IMG/VR virus record: IMGVR_UViG_3300034257_000053
Location: 1 to 64,000 of that record
DNA length: 64,000 nucleotides
Strand: one strand, 5' to 3'
Source: a virus
Shown: one piece after another, positions 1 through 7,243 of the stretch
How the letters are laid out: each line of letters opens with the position of its first letter
Position numbering within the stretch: position 1 is the first letter of the stretch
Program-made: the position numbers and the translations under genes
The notes under the pieces: generated by a model
What the model saw: only the letters and a program-made list of their open reading frames with translations
The model's database searches: none
Told to the model about the DNA's origin: nothing

Positions 1-155
1 ATGCGGAAGCCCCCACTGTGGATGTCTGGAAAACGTGCAGCCGATGCCCTGGCGCATCGTGCCGCTTTCGATGGCCGAGGCCGAGGCCGAGTTCATCGCC
101 GCGTGCCGGCGCTGGCTGCCGGTTTTCCAGACATCCACAGTGGGGGCTTCCGCAT
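1..155. repeat. 34-bp perfect inverted repeat at the window edge
   Basis: Bases 1-34 are the exact reverse complement of bases 122-155, with 87 bases between the arms. The left arm begins at the first base of the window, so it may continue beyond it. A perfect fold-back at an end can be a real palindrome or an amplification or assembly chimera. The right arm contains the start codon of the gene at 154. Confidence 0.85.
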
Positions 156-157
156 GA
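2..157 (+). CDS. C-terminal part of an unidentified upstream gene
   Basis: An open frame enters from the left edge and stops with TGA at 155-157. It overlaps the ATG at 154 by the ATGA arrangement used throughout this arm, which argues that it is a real gene end. The visible end has an acidic MAEAEAEF stretch and a CRRW motif. The first 34 bases belong to the inverted repeat and may not be native, so only the part after about base 35 is trustworthy. No function recognised. Confidence 0.4.
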   Translation, partial: CGSPHCGCLENVQPMPWRIVPLSMAEAEAEFIAACRRWLPVFQTSTVGASA

Positions 158-330
158 GCAATCCGAGCACGGACAGCTACGTCCGATCGACCGACCACGC
201 GCTGATGGTCCCCATCGCGCCCTGGCAGTTCGTGAGCGAGCACGCCGCAACCGGCGTCGCCGTCAAGGCGGCAGCGCCGCGCGAGCGCCGGCCCTCGCAG
301 ACCAAATCCCCGACCGCGATGGAGGCCTGA
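154..330 (+). CDS. small hypothetical protein
   Basis: A 58-residue protein starting MSNPSTDSY, with a basic C-terminal half. The start at 154 is preferred over earlier starts because it overlaps the upstream stop (ATGA). The next gene begins one base after its stop, so the three are probably translated as a unit. No domain, signal peptide or membrane segment is visible. Confidence 0.5.
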   Translation: MSNPSTDSYVRSTDHALMVPIAPWQFVSEHAATGVAVKAAAPRERRPSQTKSPTAMEA

Positions 331-331
331 C

Positions 332-742
332 ATGGCGAGGAAGTCCGCAGCACAACGCCGCATTGATGCCGGGGTCGACGCCGCATTCGGTCACCTCTGC
401 GATCTGCTCACGACCGAGCGGATGCTTCAACTCCTCAAGACGACGCCGCTTAACGCCATCGCACTCGCGACGATGGCGCTGGTTCACGAGCAGGAGAGCG
501 ATCCCGACGGTATGACCGGGCCTGTGGTCACGCCGATCGAGACGCTCCGCTATGCCCTGCCGCTGCTCAACGATCATGCGCGCAATGCCATCGGGCTGAT
601 CGTGTGCGCGGTGCTCAATCTCCAGCACCGCACGCAGCTCGATCCGAAGCCCGCCTTTCGCCAGGTCAAGCGCGCGCTGAATCGCGGTCGCCGCAAATCC
701 CGGCCGGTGAAGGCGCGCGGCAAGAAGCGCCGCGGGCGCTGA
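332..742 (+). CDS. hypothetical protein with basic tail
   Basis: A 136-residue protein. The first 100 residues look helical, with hydrophobic stretches around TTPLNAIALATMAL and NAIGLIVCAVL. The last 25 residues are almost entirely Arg and Lys (RGRRKSRP, ARGKKRRGR), which suggests contact with nucleic acid. It starts one base after the previous stop and is followed by the DUF5131 gene after 24 bases. Family not recognised. Confidence 0.6.
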   Translation: MARKSAAQRRIDAGVDAAFGHLCDLLTTERMLQLLKTTPLNAIALATMALVHEQESDPDGMTGPVVTPIETLRYALPLLNDHARNAIGLIVCAVLNLQHRTQLDPKPAFRQVKRALNRGRRKSRPVKARGKKRRGR

Positions 743-766
743 CGAGTTACGGGGCAAGGGGCGCTG

Positions 767-1834
767 ATGGTTACCGAGACCAAGATCGGCTGGACCGACT
801 GCACGGTGAATCCGATCCGCGTGCTGCGGCTCGGTCCGGATGGCGAGCCGCTCGATCCGCAGCCGGGCGTTTGGGGCTCGGGCGTGCACTGCGAACATGT
901 CACCGAGGAATGCAAGTTCTGCTGGGCCGAGGGCGAGAACAACAACCGCGGCACGCGCCTGCCGTTCAAGCCCGGCCATCGCAAGAATCTGCGCGTCATC
1001 ATCGACGAGAAGATGCTGCTGTCGCCGCTGCGCCGGCGCAAGCCGAGCATGATCTTCCCGTTTTCGATGACCGACCTGTTCCTCGACTTCTACGACGACG
1101 AAACGGTCGCCCGCGGCATTGCCATGATGGTCGCGGCGCGGCGGCACTTCTTCCAGCCGCTGACCAAGCGCTCGGCGCGGATGGTGTTGCTGCTGAATAG
1201 CGAGGTCTTTTGGGATCGCATCCGGACACACGCGCTGGAAATCCTGGAGGAGGTGAAAAGCCCGCTTTTGAAAGCGCACTGTAGCGGACTCGTGGGGCTC
1301 GACGGCCAAACAATGGTCGGCCCTCGTAATCCGCCGCCGAACATCATGTGGGGCGTGAGTGTCGGCTTCCAGCAAGCCGCCGACCGGGTCATCGACCTGC
1401 TGCGAACGCCTGCGGCGCTTCGCAACGTCTCCTACGAGCCCGCGCTGGGTCCGGTCGACTTCACCGACATCTGCAACGGCCACTTCTTCGCCGATGCGCT
1501 CGCCGGGACGCGCTGGCACGACAATCCCGATGGCCCGAATCCTCAGGAGAAATTCGCACCGGGCCTCGATCAGATCATCTTCGGTGGCGGCGGTCGTGGG
1601 CGGCAGCGCTGTGATGTCGATTGGGGTCGTCCGGCGCTGCGCGCGTGCCGTGCGGTCGGCGCCTCGTTCTTCATGAAGCAGACCGGATCGAACGCGTTCG
1701 ATCGTGGCATCCCGATCGTGCTGCACGGCAAGGATCAGAAGGGCGCAAAGGACTGGAACATTCCGGAGGATCTGCGCGTGCGGGAAATTCCGCCCGCGAT
1801 CGCCGCCTGGCTCACCCGCGAGGTGCGCGCATGA
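767..1834 (+). CDS. phage Gp37/Gp68-like protein (DUF5131)
   Basis: A 355-residue protein of the family found in phages and mobile DNA whose members begin TKIxWTDxTxNP. Here the start reads TKIGWTDCTVNP, followed by a cysteine cluster (HCEHVTEECKFCWAE) that resembles a metal site. Further family-like blocks are MIFPFSMTDLF, IMWGVSVGFQ and FFMKQTGSN. The biochemical role of DUF5131 is not established. The cysteine cluster has prompted comparison with iron-sulfur enzymes, but no activity is asserted here. It overlaps the next gene by ATGA at 1831. Confidence 0.85.
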   Translation: MVTETKIGWTDCTVNPIRVLRLGPDGEPLDPQPGVWGSGVHCEHVTEECKFCWAEGENNNRGTRLPFKPGHRKNLRVIIDEKMLLSPLRRRKPSMIFPFSMTDLFLDFYDDETVARGIAMMVAARRHFFQPLTKRSARMVLLLNSEVFWDRIRTHALEILEEVKSPLLKAHCSGLVGLDGQTMVGPRNPPPNIMWGVSVGFQQAADRVIDLLRTPAALRNVSYEPALGPVDFTDICNGHFFADALAGTRWHDNPDGPNPQEKFAPGLDQIIFGGGGRGRQRCDVDWGRPALRACRAVGASFFMKQTGSNAFDRGIPIVLHGKDQKGAKDWNIPEDLRVREIPPAIAAWLTREVRA

Positions 1835-2040
1835 GCCGGGAGATCGAACAAGCCGTCAGCATCAATGCGCAGGCCTGCGAGTTCTGCCCTGCGGTGCACG
1901 TCAACCTGATCGACGCGGAAGGTGACGTGTTTGCGAGCGGCTCGGTGCCGATCGACACCGTCGAGCCCTTCATCGACCAAATCCGCGCAGCCGTCGCCGA
2001 GTTGGCGAAGCGGCACAGCGCACCGGTGATGCGCCAATGA
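1831..2040 (+). CDS. small hypothetical protein
   Basis: A 69-residue protein, MSREIEQAVSINAQ, with a CEFCP motif near residue 16 followed by alternating hydrophobic residues that suggest a small beta-rich fold and a C-terminal helix. The start overlaps the preceding stop by four bases, and its own stop overlaps the next ATG. Nothing identifies a function. Confidence 0.6.
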   Translation: MSREIEQAVSINAQACEFCPAVHVNLIDAEGDVFASGSVPIDTVEPFIDQIRAAVAELAKRHSAPVMRQ

Positions 2041-2543
2041 CCGCGCCTTATGACATCGCGGAAGTGATCCGCATCTATCAGGGCTCGGACGGCGACGCCA
2101 CGAAGGCGCTCTATCAGCACCTCGATACGACCTACGGCGATCGCGGCGTGCTCGCGGTCAACCTGATGCGCGCCTGCAAGAACTCCGAGCGCGCCAAGGA
2201 ATATCGCACCGGGTCCTCGACCCGAGCTGCCTACGACACCAAGGGCTGGGCGCTCGACAATCTCTGCGCGGTGCTGGCGCGGCTCGTCACGGCTCACACG
2301 CCGCTGCTCACCGACGGCGGTGCGCCGGTCAAATGGGGCTGGGGCGTCGACGACAAGCAGCCGGCGCACCCGCACGTGCTCTACATCGAGCTGCCGACCG
2401 GGCAGGTGAGCTTCCACTCCGGCGTGCGCGGCGAGGGTCCGATCTATCTCGATGCCTGGGACGGCATGGAGGGCCAGAGCGCCGACCGGATCCTGCGTTT
2501 CATCGGCCGGCTGCTGCGCGAACCAGCGGGGCGGCCGTCATGA
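2037..2543 (+). CDS. conserved-type phage hypothetical protein
   Basis: A 168-residue protein. The N-terminal part (RIYQGSDGDATKALYQHL, then RGVLAVNLMRACKNSERAKEYR) is a pattern seen in uncharacterised phage proteins. The C-terminal half has several aromatic, beta-like stretches around VLYIELPTGQVSFHS. It overlaps both neighbours by four bases. No catalytic motif is evident. Confidence 0.65.
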   Translation: MTAPYDIAEVIRIYQGSDGDATKALYQHLDTTYGDRGVLAVNLMRACKNSERAKEYRTGSSTRAAYDTKGWALDNLCAVLARLVTAHTPLLTDGGAPVKWGWGVDDKQPAHPHVLYIELPTGQVSFHSGVRGEGPIYLDAWDGMEGQSADRILRFIGRLLREPAGRPS

Positions 2544-2626
2544 TGACCTTGCTCGCGCTCTCGCTGCTGCTCACCGCGATCTCGCTCGCGCTTCAAGTGC
2601 GGTTGTTGCTGCGAGGTGGCCGATGA
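2540..2626 (+). CDS. 28-residue single-span membrane peptide
   Basis: MMTLLALSLLLTAISLALQV followed by RLLLRGGR: one hydrophobic helix of about 18 residues with a basic tail. It lies between two genes with four-base overlaps at each end (ATG within the previous stop at 2540, own stop within ATGA at 2623), which supports a translated peptide. Predicted inner-membrane location; role unknown. Confidence 0.5.
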   Translation: MMTLLALSLLLTAISLALQVRLLLRGGR

Positions 2627-3174
2627 CCGCCACGCGCATCATGAAGGCGCTGTCGCTCCGTCAGCCGTGGTGGTGGGGCATCCGGCATCTCGGCAAGGAT
2701 GTCGAGAACCGCGACTGGCAGCCGAACAATCCGTCGCTGCATGTGGCGCGCAGGCTCGTCGACAGCGGCGAGCGGTTTCTCTTTCACACGTCACGCACGA
2801 TGACGCTCGCGGACTGGACTTCGTTTCGCCAGACCGTGTCGGACCTGTTCGACGACAGCAAGCTGTCATCCGATTTCGACGTGGCGGTCGGCCAGGTCCG
2901 CATGGGCGGGCCTGAGTTCAAATCGCAACTGCAGTTCGGCGGAATCGTCAGTACCGCGCGGCTCACCTGCGTCATCGCGCGCAACGGGCAAACCGATGGC
3001 CGCTACCCCGGACGCGAGGAGGCGTGCCTGACGACGCGCTGCTCGCCCTGGTTCTTCGGTGAGTATGGCTTCGGACTCGCCGATGTCGTCGATCTGCCGT
3101 TCACGCCGCTCAAAGGCGCGCAGGGCTTCTTCGACGTCGACGTCGACGCGCTCGGGATCGAGGTGCCGGCATGA
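2623..3174 (+). CDS. ASCH/PUA-like domain protein
   Basis: A 183-residue protein. The opening MKALSLRQPWWWGIRHLGKD followed by VENRDW is the hallmark start of ASCH-domain proteins (SLRQPW, then ENR). ASCH domains have a PUA-like fold and are thought to bind RNA or modified nucleotides; some members have nuclease or hydrolase activity. Later blocks FGGIVSTARL and PFTPLKGAQGFF fit the fold. The start at 2623 is fixed by the overlap with the membrane peptide; MTATRI precedes the domain directly. Confidence 0.75.
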   Translation: MTATRIMKALSLRQPWWWGIRHLGKDVENRDWQPNNPSLHVARRLVDSGERFLFHTSRTMTLADWTSFRQTVSDLFDDSKLSSDFDVAVGQVRMGGPEFKSQLQFGGIVSTARLTCVIARNGQTDGRYPGREEACLTTRCSPWFFGEYGFGLADVVDLPFTPLKGAQGFFDVDVDALGIEVPA

Positions 3175-3833
3175 CACCCGTGCGTCTCCAGCGCCAGCGC
3201 ACCGCAGGTTTCCGTCTGCAGACGCTATCGATCGCGATCAACGGTCTCAATGCGCGCTCGGTGACGCGCCCCGGCCGGTGGGGCAACAGTTTCCGCGTCG
3301 GTTGCCGATGCCACTTCTATCCGACCAAGCAGTTCGTCATTCCGAGCACGATTCTGGAATGTGTCGAACTGCATCGCCGCGAGCTGGCGTGGTTCCTGAT
3401 CAACGAACCGGCAATGCAGCAGCGTCTCGAGGAACTGCGCGGGCTCAACCTCGCTTGCTCCTGCGGCACGACGCAGCCCTTCTGCCACGCGGACACGCTC
3501 ATCGCGCTCGCGAACCTTCCCCCGTGGAAACCCGGCGATGCCGCGCCGCTGGTGCTGTGGCCGCACTCGGAACCGCTCGACAAGGTGGCCGAGTGCCTCG
3601 ATTGCCCGCGGCAGCATCTCAACGTCGCGGTCGAGACGAGCATTCGCGACTGGCACGGGCTGTTCGCTCGCTTCTCGCACGCGCCGGTCCTCGACCCGTT
3701 CGGGTGCGCGCGCGGCGAGCACATCAGAGTCCAGGCAGGGCATGAGCCCGCGTTCCTCTACACCGGGCTGACGCAGTCCGCCGCGATCGGCGCGCTGGTC
3801 GCCGCCGCGCACGAACGGCGGGGGTCGGCATGA
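3171..3833 (+). CDS. DUF4326 domain protein
   Basis: A 220-residue protein. Residues about 23-110 carry the DUF4326 pattern: RSVTRPGRWGNSF, then LEELRGLNLACSCG and CHADTLIALAN. The last block (two cysteines and HAD) is the most characteristic. The C-terminal half has no recognised domain. DUF4326 is common in phages and has no firm function. A related but shortened DUF4326-like stretch opens the methyltransferase gene two genes downstream, which suggests local duplication. Confidence 0.75.
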   Translation: MTPVRLQRQRTAGFRLQTLSIAINGLNARSVTRPGRWGNSFRVGCRCHFYPTKQFVIPSTILECVELHRRELAWFLINEPAMQQRLEELRGLNLACSCGTTQPFCHADTLIALANLPPWKPGDAAPLVLWPHSEPLDKVAECLDCPRQHLNVAVETSIRDWHGLFARFSHAPVLDPFGCARGEHIRVQAGHEPAFLYTGLTQSAAIGALVAAAHERRGSA

Positions 3834-4414
3834 TCACCCGCGCCGACTTCGACCGCATTCGCGTGCTGCTCGGTGAGCAGGCCGAGGACGACATCGCGTG
3901 GTCGGAGAACGTGCGCGCGCCGGAGAGCGCCGACGATTTCGCCTCGGAGGCGATCTACGTCATCTGCAATTCCGGCATGAAGCACAAGGTCGCGGTCGGA
4001 ATCTTTCGCAAGGTGATGGCCGCGCTGGAGCTCAACGAGACGTCGGCGAGCGTTTTCAATCACGAGGGCAAGGCGCGCGCCATCGACTGGATTCACACGT
4101 GGCGCGTGCCGCTGTTCGAGTTCTACCGGCTGCCCTGGAGCGACGAGCGAAAGCTCGAGATCCTGCAAATGCTGCCGTGGATCGGCGGCATCACGAAGTA
4201 TCACCTCGCCAAGAACTTCGGGCTCAACTGCGCCAAGCCGGACGTCCACCTCGTTCGCCTCGCCAAGCGTGAGGGCTGCACGGTCGATGTGCTGTGCGCG
4301 CGGCTCGCGGGTGAGACCGGACTGCGCGTCGCGACGGTCGACGTCGTCCTCTGGCGTGCCTGCGCCACGGGCGCCCTCAACTCGAAAACCGGAACCATCA
4401 GGGAGGCCGCATGA
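3830..4414 (+). CDS. helix-hairpin-helix DNA-glycosylase-like protein
   Basis: A 194-residue protein. LPWIGGITKYHLAKNFG (from residue 115) fits the helix-hairpin-helix of the endonuclease III/HhH-GPD fold, and KPDVHLVRLAKREG follows with Asp138 where the catalytic aspartate of that family would be. The C-terminal iron-sulfur cysteines of endonuclease III are absent. It may excise bases. Phage relatives of this fold have also been linked to synthesis of hypermodified pyrimidines, and I cannot tell these apart. It overlaps both neighbours by four bases and sits beside methyltransferases. Confidence 0.6.
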   Translation: MITRADFDRIRVLLGEQAEDDIAWSENVRAPESADDFASEAIYVICNSGMKHKVAVGIFRKVMAALELNETSASVFNHEGKARAIDWIHTWRVPLFEFYRLPWSDERKLEILQMLPWIGGITKYHLAKNFGLNCAKPDVHLVRLAKREGCTVDVLCARLAGETGLRVATVDVVLWRACATGALNSKTGTIREAA

Positions 4415-6120
4415 CGGTGCTGCCTTCACGCATCTCGTGCAAGCGCGCCGAGGCCGAGGGGCTCGGTGCGGTGTGGGTCGGCGCCGCGACGAACTGGTCG
4501 AGCCATTTCGACCAGGGCGAGGCCTCGTCCGCGCAGCGCGTCGCGCTCTACCGCGACTGGTTCAACAGCGACGACCGGCGCGCCGCCATCTGTCGCGACA
4601 ACCTGCACACGCTGCGCGGCCAGACGCTGGCGACCGACGATCCGCTGGAGGAGCCCTGCCACGCCGACGTGCTGATCGAACTCGCCAACGTCGGGCTTGA
4701 AGGCGAGATCGTGAATCCGCCCCTTATGCACTACGACGCGTTTTGCCGCGCCATCGCGGCGGCCGTGGCCGTTGATGAGATCGCGTTGATCCGCAACAAG
4801 GCGGCGGCGCTGCAAGCGGCCGCGCGCGTCGCGAAGAACAAGGTGCCGGAGGTCCAGTGCGCCGAACTCGTGCTCCGCGCCGAGCGGCGCCTGGGTCAGA
4901 TGCTGACCGAGCAGAAGGCGACGGTCGGCATGGCGCCCGGCGGCCAGCCCTATCAGGACGGGACGCCTACCGGTTCCGATCCGGAACAGGTAGCCCGCCG
5001 CGCCCCGACGCTCAAGGAAGTTGGCATCGACCGCAAGCTGTCGATGCGGGCGCAGAAGCTCGCTGCGGTGCCGGCCGACAAATTCGAGGGGATGGTCACG
5101 GAGTGGAAGGGCCGTGTCGCCAAGGAAGGCGAGCGCGTCACCACCAACCTCCTGAAAGAGGGCGAGCAGCAGCTTGAGCGCCAGCGCCGCGCCGAGACCA
5201 AATTGCCGGGCGGCGGGAAGGTCGAGGATCTGCATGCGCTGGTGTCGCAGGGCTACCGCGCAGGCGTGATCTATGCCGACCCCGCGCGGCGCTTCAAGAC
5301 CTGGTCGGAGCGCGGCGAGGATCGCTCCGCCATCCAGCACTACAACATGCAGGCGCTGGAAGAATTGAAGGCGCTGCCGATCCCGGCTCTCGCGGCCGCG
5401 GACTGCGGCTACTTCTCCTGGGTGCTCGATTGGGACCTCGAGCTCGCGTTCGAACTCATCAAGCACTACGGCTTTTCGTTCAAGACCGTCGCGTTCACCT
5501 GGGTGAAGTTGACCGAGGGCCACGACTACACCCCGCGCTTCGACGGCAAGATCAGCGATCGCGATTTTCATTTCGGCATGGGCAAGTGGACCCGCGCCAA
5601 CCCGGAAATGTGTTGGCTCGCAACGCGCGGCTCGCCGCCGCGGCTCGATGCCGGCGTGCGCCAGCTCGTGATCCATCCGCTGATGGAGCACTCGCGCAAG
5701 CCGGATCTGCACGACCGCATCGAACGACTGGCCGGCGGGCCTTACATCGAATTCAACGCGCGCCGCGAGCGTGAGAACTGGCTGACGTGGGGCGACGAAC
5801 TGCCGTTCCCTATGCCGGTGGCCGGTCCGACCGAGCCTGTGCTCACCGAAACGCAGCGCATCACGGCAGCGATCGCGCGAACCGGTCTGCCGAATCCGTT
5901 CTTCGAGGAGCCGTTCGATCCGCCGCCCGGCGTGCCGCGCGAGCAGTGGGCCGCGGAAATGCGGCGGACGTCGGACCTCAGCGAAGTGATCAACGCGCAC
6001 GCGGCGCAGAGCGTGCCGCCGGTTGCCGACGACCAGCTTGAAATTCCGCCATTCCTGCGGCGCTCGCCCGATCCCGAGAAATCGGATTCCCAGCAGCCGG
6101 GCAGCGGTGAGCAGCCATGA
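4411..6120 (+). CDS. MT-A70-like adenine methyltransferase with altered catalytic motif
   Basis: A 569-residue protein. Residues about 40-92 resemble the end of DUF4326 (HTLRGQTLAT, CHADVLIELAN). Residues 100-270 match the region that often precedes phage MT-A70 domains (AERRLGQML, TLKEVGIDRKLSMRAQKLAA). Residues 280-450 are MT-A70-like: VIYADPARRFKTWSE, then CGYFSWVLDW and CWLATRG. Family enzymes carry DPPW at the active site; here residues 290-293 read DPAR, so activity is doubtful. The tail beyond residue 460 is proline-rich. Probably an N6-adenine DNA methyltransferase or a decayed one. Confidence 0.7.
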   Translation: MTVLPSRISCKRAEAEGLGAVWVGAATNWSSHFDQGEASSAQRVALYRDWFNSDDRRAAICRDNLHTLRGQTLATDDPLEEPCHADVLIELANVGLEGEIVNPPLMHYDAFCRAIAAAVAVDEIALIRNKAAALQAAARVAKNKVPEVQCAELVLRAERRLGQMLTEQKATVGMAPGGQPYQDGTPTGSDPEQVARRAPTLKEVGIDRKLSMRAQKLAAVPADKFEGMVTEWKGRVAKEGERVTTNLLKEGEQQLERQRRAETKLPGGGKVEDLHALVSQGYRAGVIYADPARRFKTWSERGEDRSAIQHYNMQALEELKALPIPALAAADCGYFSWVLDWDLELAFELIKHYGFSFKTVAFTWVKLTEGHDYTPRFDGKISDRDFHFGMGKWTRANPEMCWLATRGSPPRLDAGVRQLVIHPLMEHSRKPDLHDRIERLAGGPYIEFNARRERENWLTWGDELPFPMPVAGPTEPVLTETQRITAAIARTGLPNPFFEEPFDPPPGVPREQWAAEMRRTSDLSEVINAHAAQSVPPVADDQLEIPPFLRRSPDPEKSDSQQPGSGEQP

Positions 6121-6311
6121 TGGTCGTGCGCCCCGATCATCCTCCGTACCGTTTCAGCGGCGTGCTGATCCCGGTCGCCGAGAGGCAGGCTCATATCGAG
6201 CGCGGCTGGACCGTGGTCGACGATCTCGACGGCGGTCTCGAGACGCCCGCGTGCGGGCACGGCGCGCTCGTGCTGATGCAGCCGCCCGACGACGATGGGG
6301 CGCTGTCGTGA
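6117..6311 (+). CDS. small hypothetical protein
   Basis: A 64-residue protein (MMVVRPDHPPYRFSGVLIPV). A second ATG follows at 6120; the first overlaps the upstream stop and the second abuts it. It ends within the GTGA that starts the Dam-like gene. Acidic C-terminus. No recognisable family. Confidence 0.5.
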   Translation: MMVVRPDHPPYRFSGVLIPVAERQAHIERGWTVVDDLDGGLETPACGHGALVLMQPPDDDGALS

Positions 6312-7243
6312 ACGCGCTCGCGCACATCGAGACGGCCGATCCTGTTGCACCGCCGCGCGTCACGCGTCCGGTGCTTCGCTACTACGGCGCGAAATACAAA
6401 ATTGCTCCGGACATCATCCGGTATTTCCCGCGGCATCGCACGTACACCGAGGCGTTCGGTGGCGCAGCCGGCGTGCTGCTGCGCAAGCCGCGGTCGCACG
6501 CGGAGGTGTGGAACGATCTCGATCGCGAAGTCGTCATCCTGTTCCGGGTGTTGCAGAACGCGAAGAAAGCAGCGCGCCTCATCGAACTGCTGCGCCTCAC
6601 GCCGTTCGCGCGCGGTGAGTTCGAACTGTCCTACAAGCCTCATGCCGACCACGTGGAAATCGCGCGGCGCTTGATCGTTCGCAGCTTCATGGGTTTCGGC
6701 TCAAACGCGCACGCATCGAGCGAGCGCGGCCATCGCTCGACCGGCTTCCGCGCCAACTCGAACCGATCCGGCACGACGCCGGCACATGATTGGGCGAACT
6801 ATCCCAATGCGCTGCCGGCGATCATCGAGCGGATGCAAGGTGTTGTGATCGAGCGGCGCGATGCCCCGAAGGTGCTCACGCGTCACGACAGCAAGACGAC
6901 GCTGCACTTTGTCGATCCGCCCTACCTGCCCGAGACGCGCTCACCCGCCAATAAATACGATCTCAAACACCGGTTGTATCGCCACGAACTCGATGGGGGG
7001 GGGCACGTCGAACTCCTCGCTCACCTCAAGACTCTTGCCGGCATGGTGGTGCTCTGCTCGTACCCCAACGAGCTTTACGAAGGCGCATTGACCGACTGGC
7101 TGCGCGTCGAGATCGCGGCCTACGCCGACGGCGCACGGCCGCGCATCGAAGTCCTCTGGCTCAACCCTGCCTGCGTTGCCGCGCTCAAGCGCGAGCATGC
7201 GGGCGAGGGCACACCTCTGTTCGCGGGCGGGGGTGAGGCATGA
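6308..7243 (+). CDS. D12-class DNA N6-adenine methyltransferase (Dam-like)
   Basis: A 311-residue protein starting at GTG 6308 inside a GTGA overlap. The N-terminal YYGAKYKIAPDI and EAFGGAAGVLL form the cofactor-binding motif I region. FVDPPYLPETR carries the DPPY catalytic motif (Asp203-Tyr206). VVLCSYPNELYE and IEVLWLNP complete the D12 order. It transfers a methyl group from S-adenosylmethionine to adenine in DNA, probably protecting or marking phage DNA. A run of nine G (6995-7003) lies inside the gene and encodes three glycines where relatives usually have polar residues; slippage there would truncate the enzyme. Confidence 0.85.
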   Translation: MNALAHIETADPVAPPRVTRPVLRYYGAKYKIAPDIIRYFPRHRTYTEAFGGAAGVLLRKPRSHAEVWNDLDREVVILFRVLQNAKKAARLIELLRLTPFARGEFELSYKPHADHVEIARRLIVRSFMGFGSNAHASSERGHRSTGFRANSNRSGTTPAHDWANYPNALPAIIERMQGVVIERRDAPKVLTRHDSKTTLHFVDPPYLPETRSPANKYDLKHRLYRHELDGGGHVELLAHLKTLAGMVVLCSYPNELYEGALTDWLRVEIAAYADGARPRIEVLWLNPACVAALKREHAGEGTPLFAGGGEA

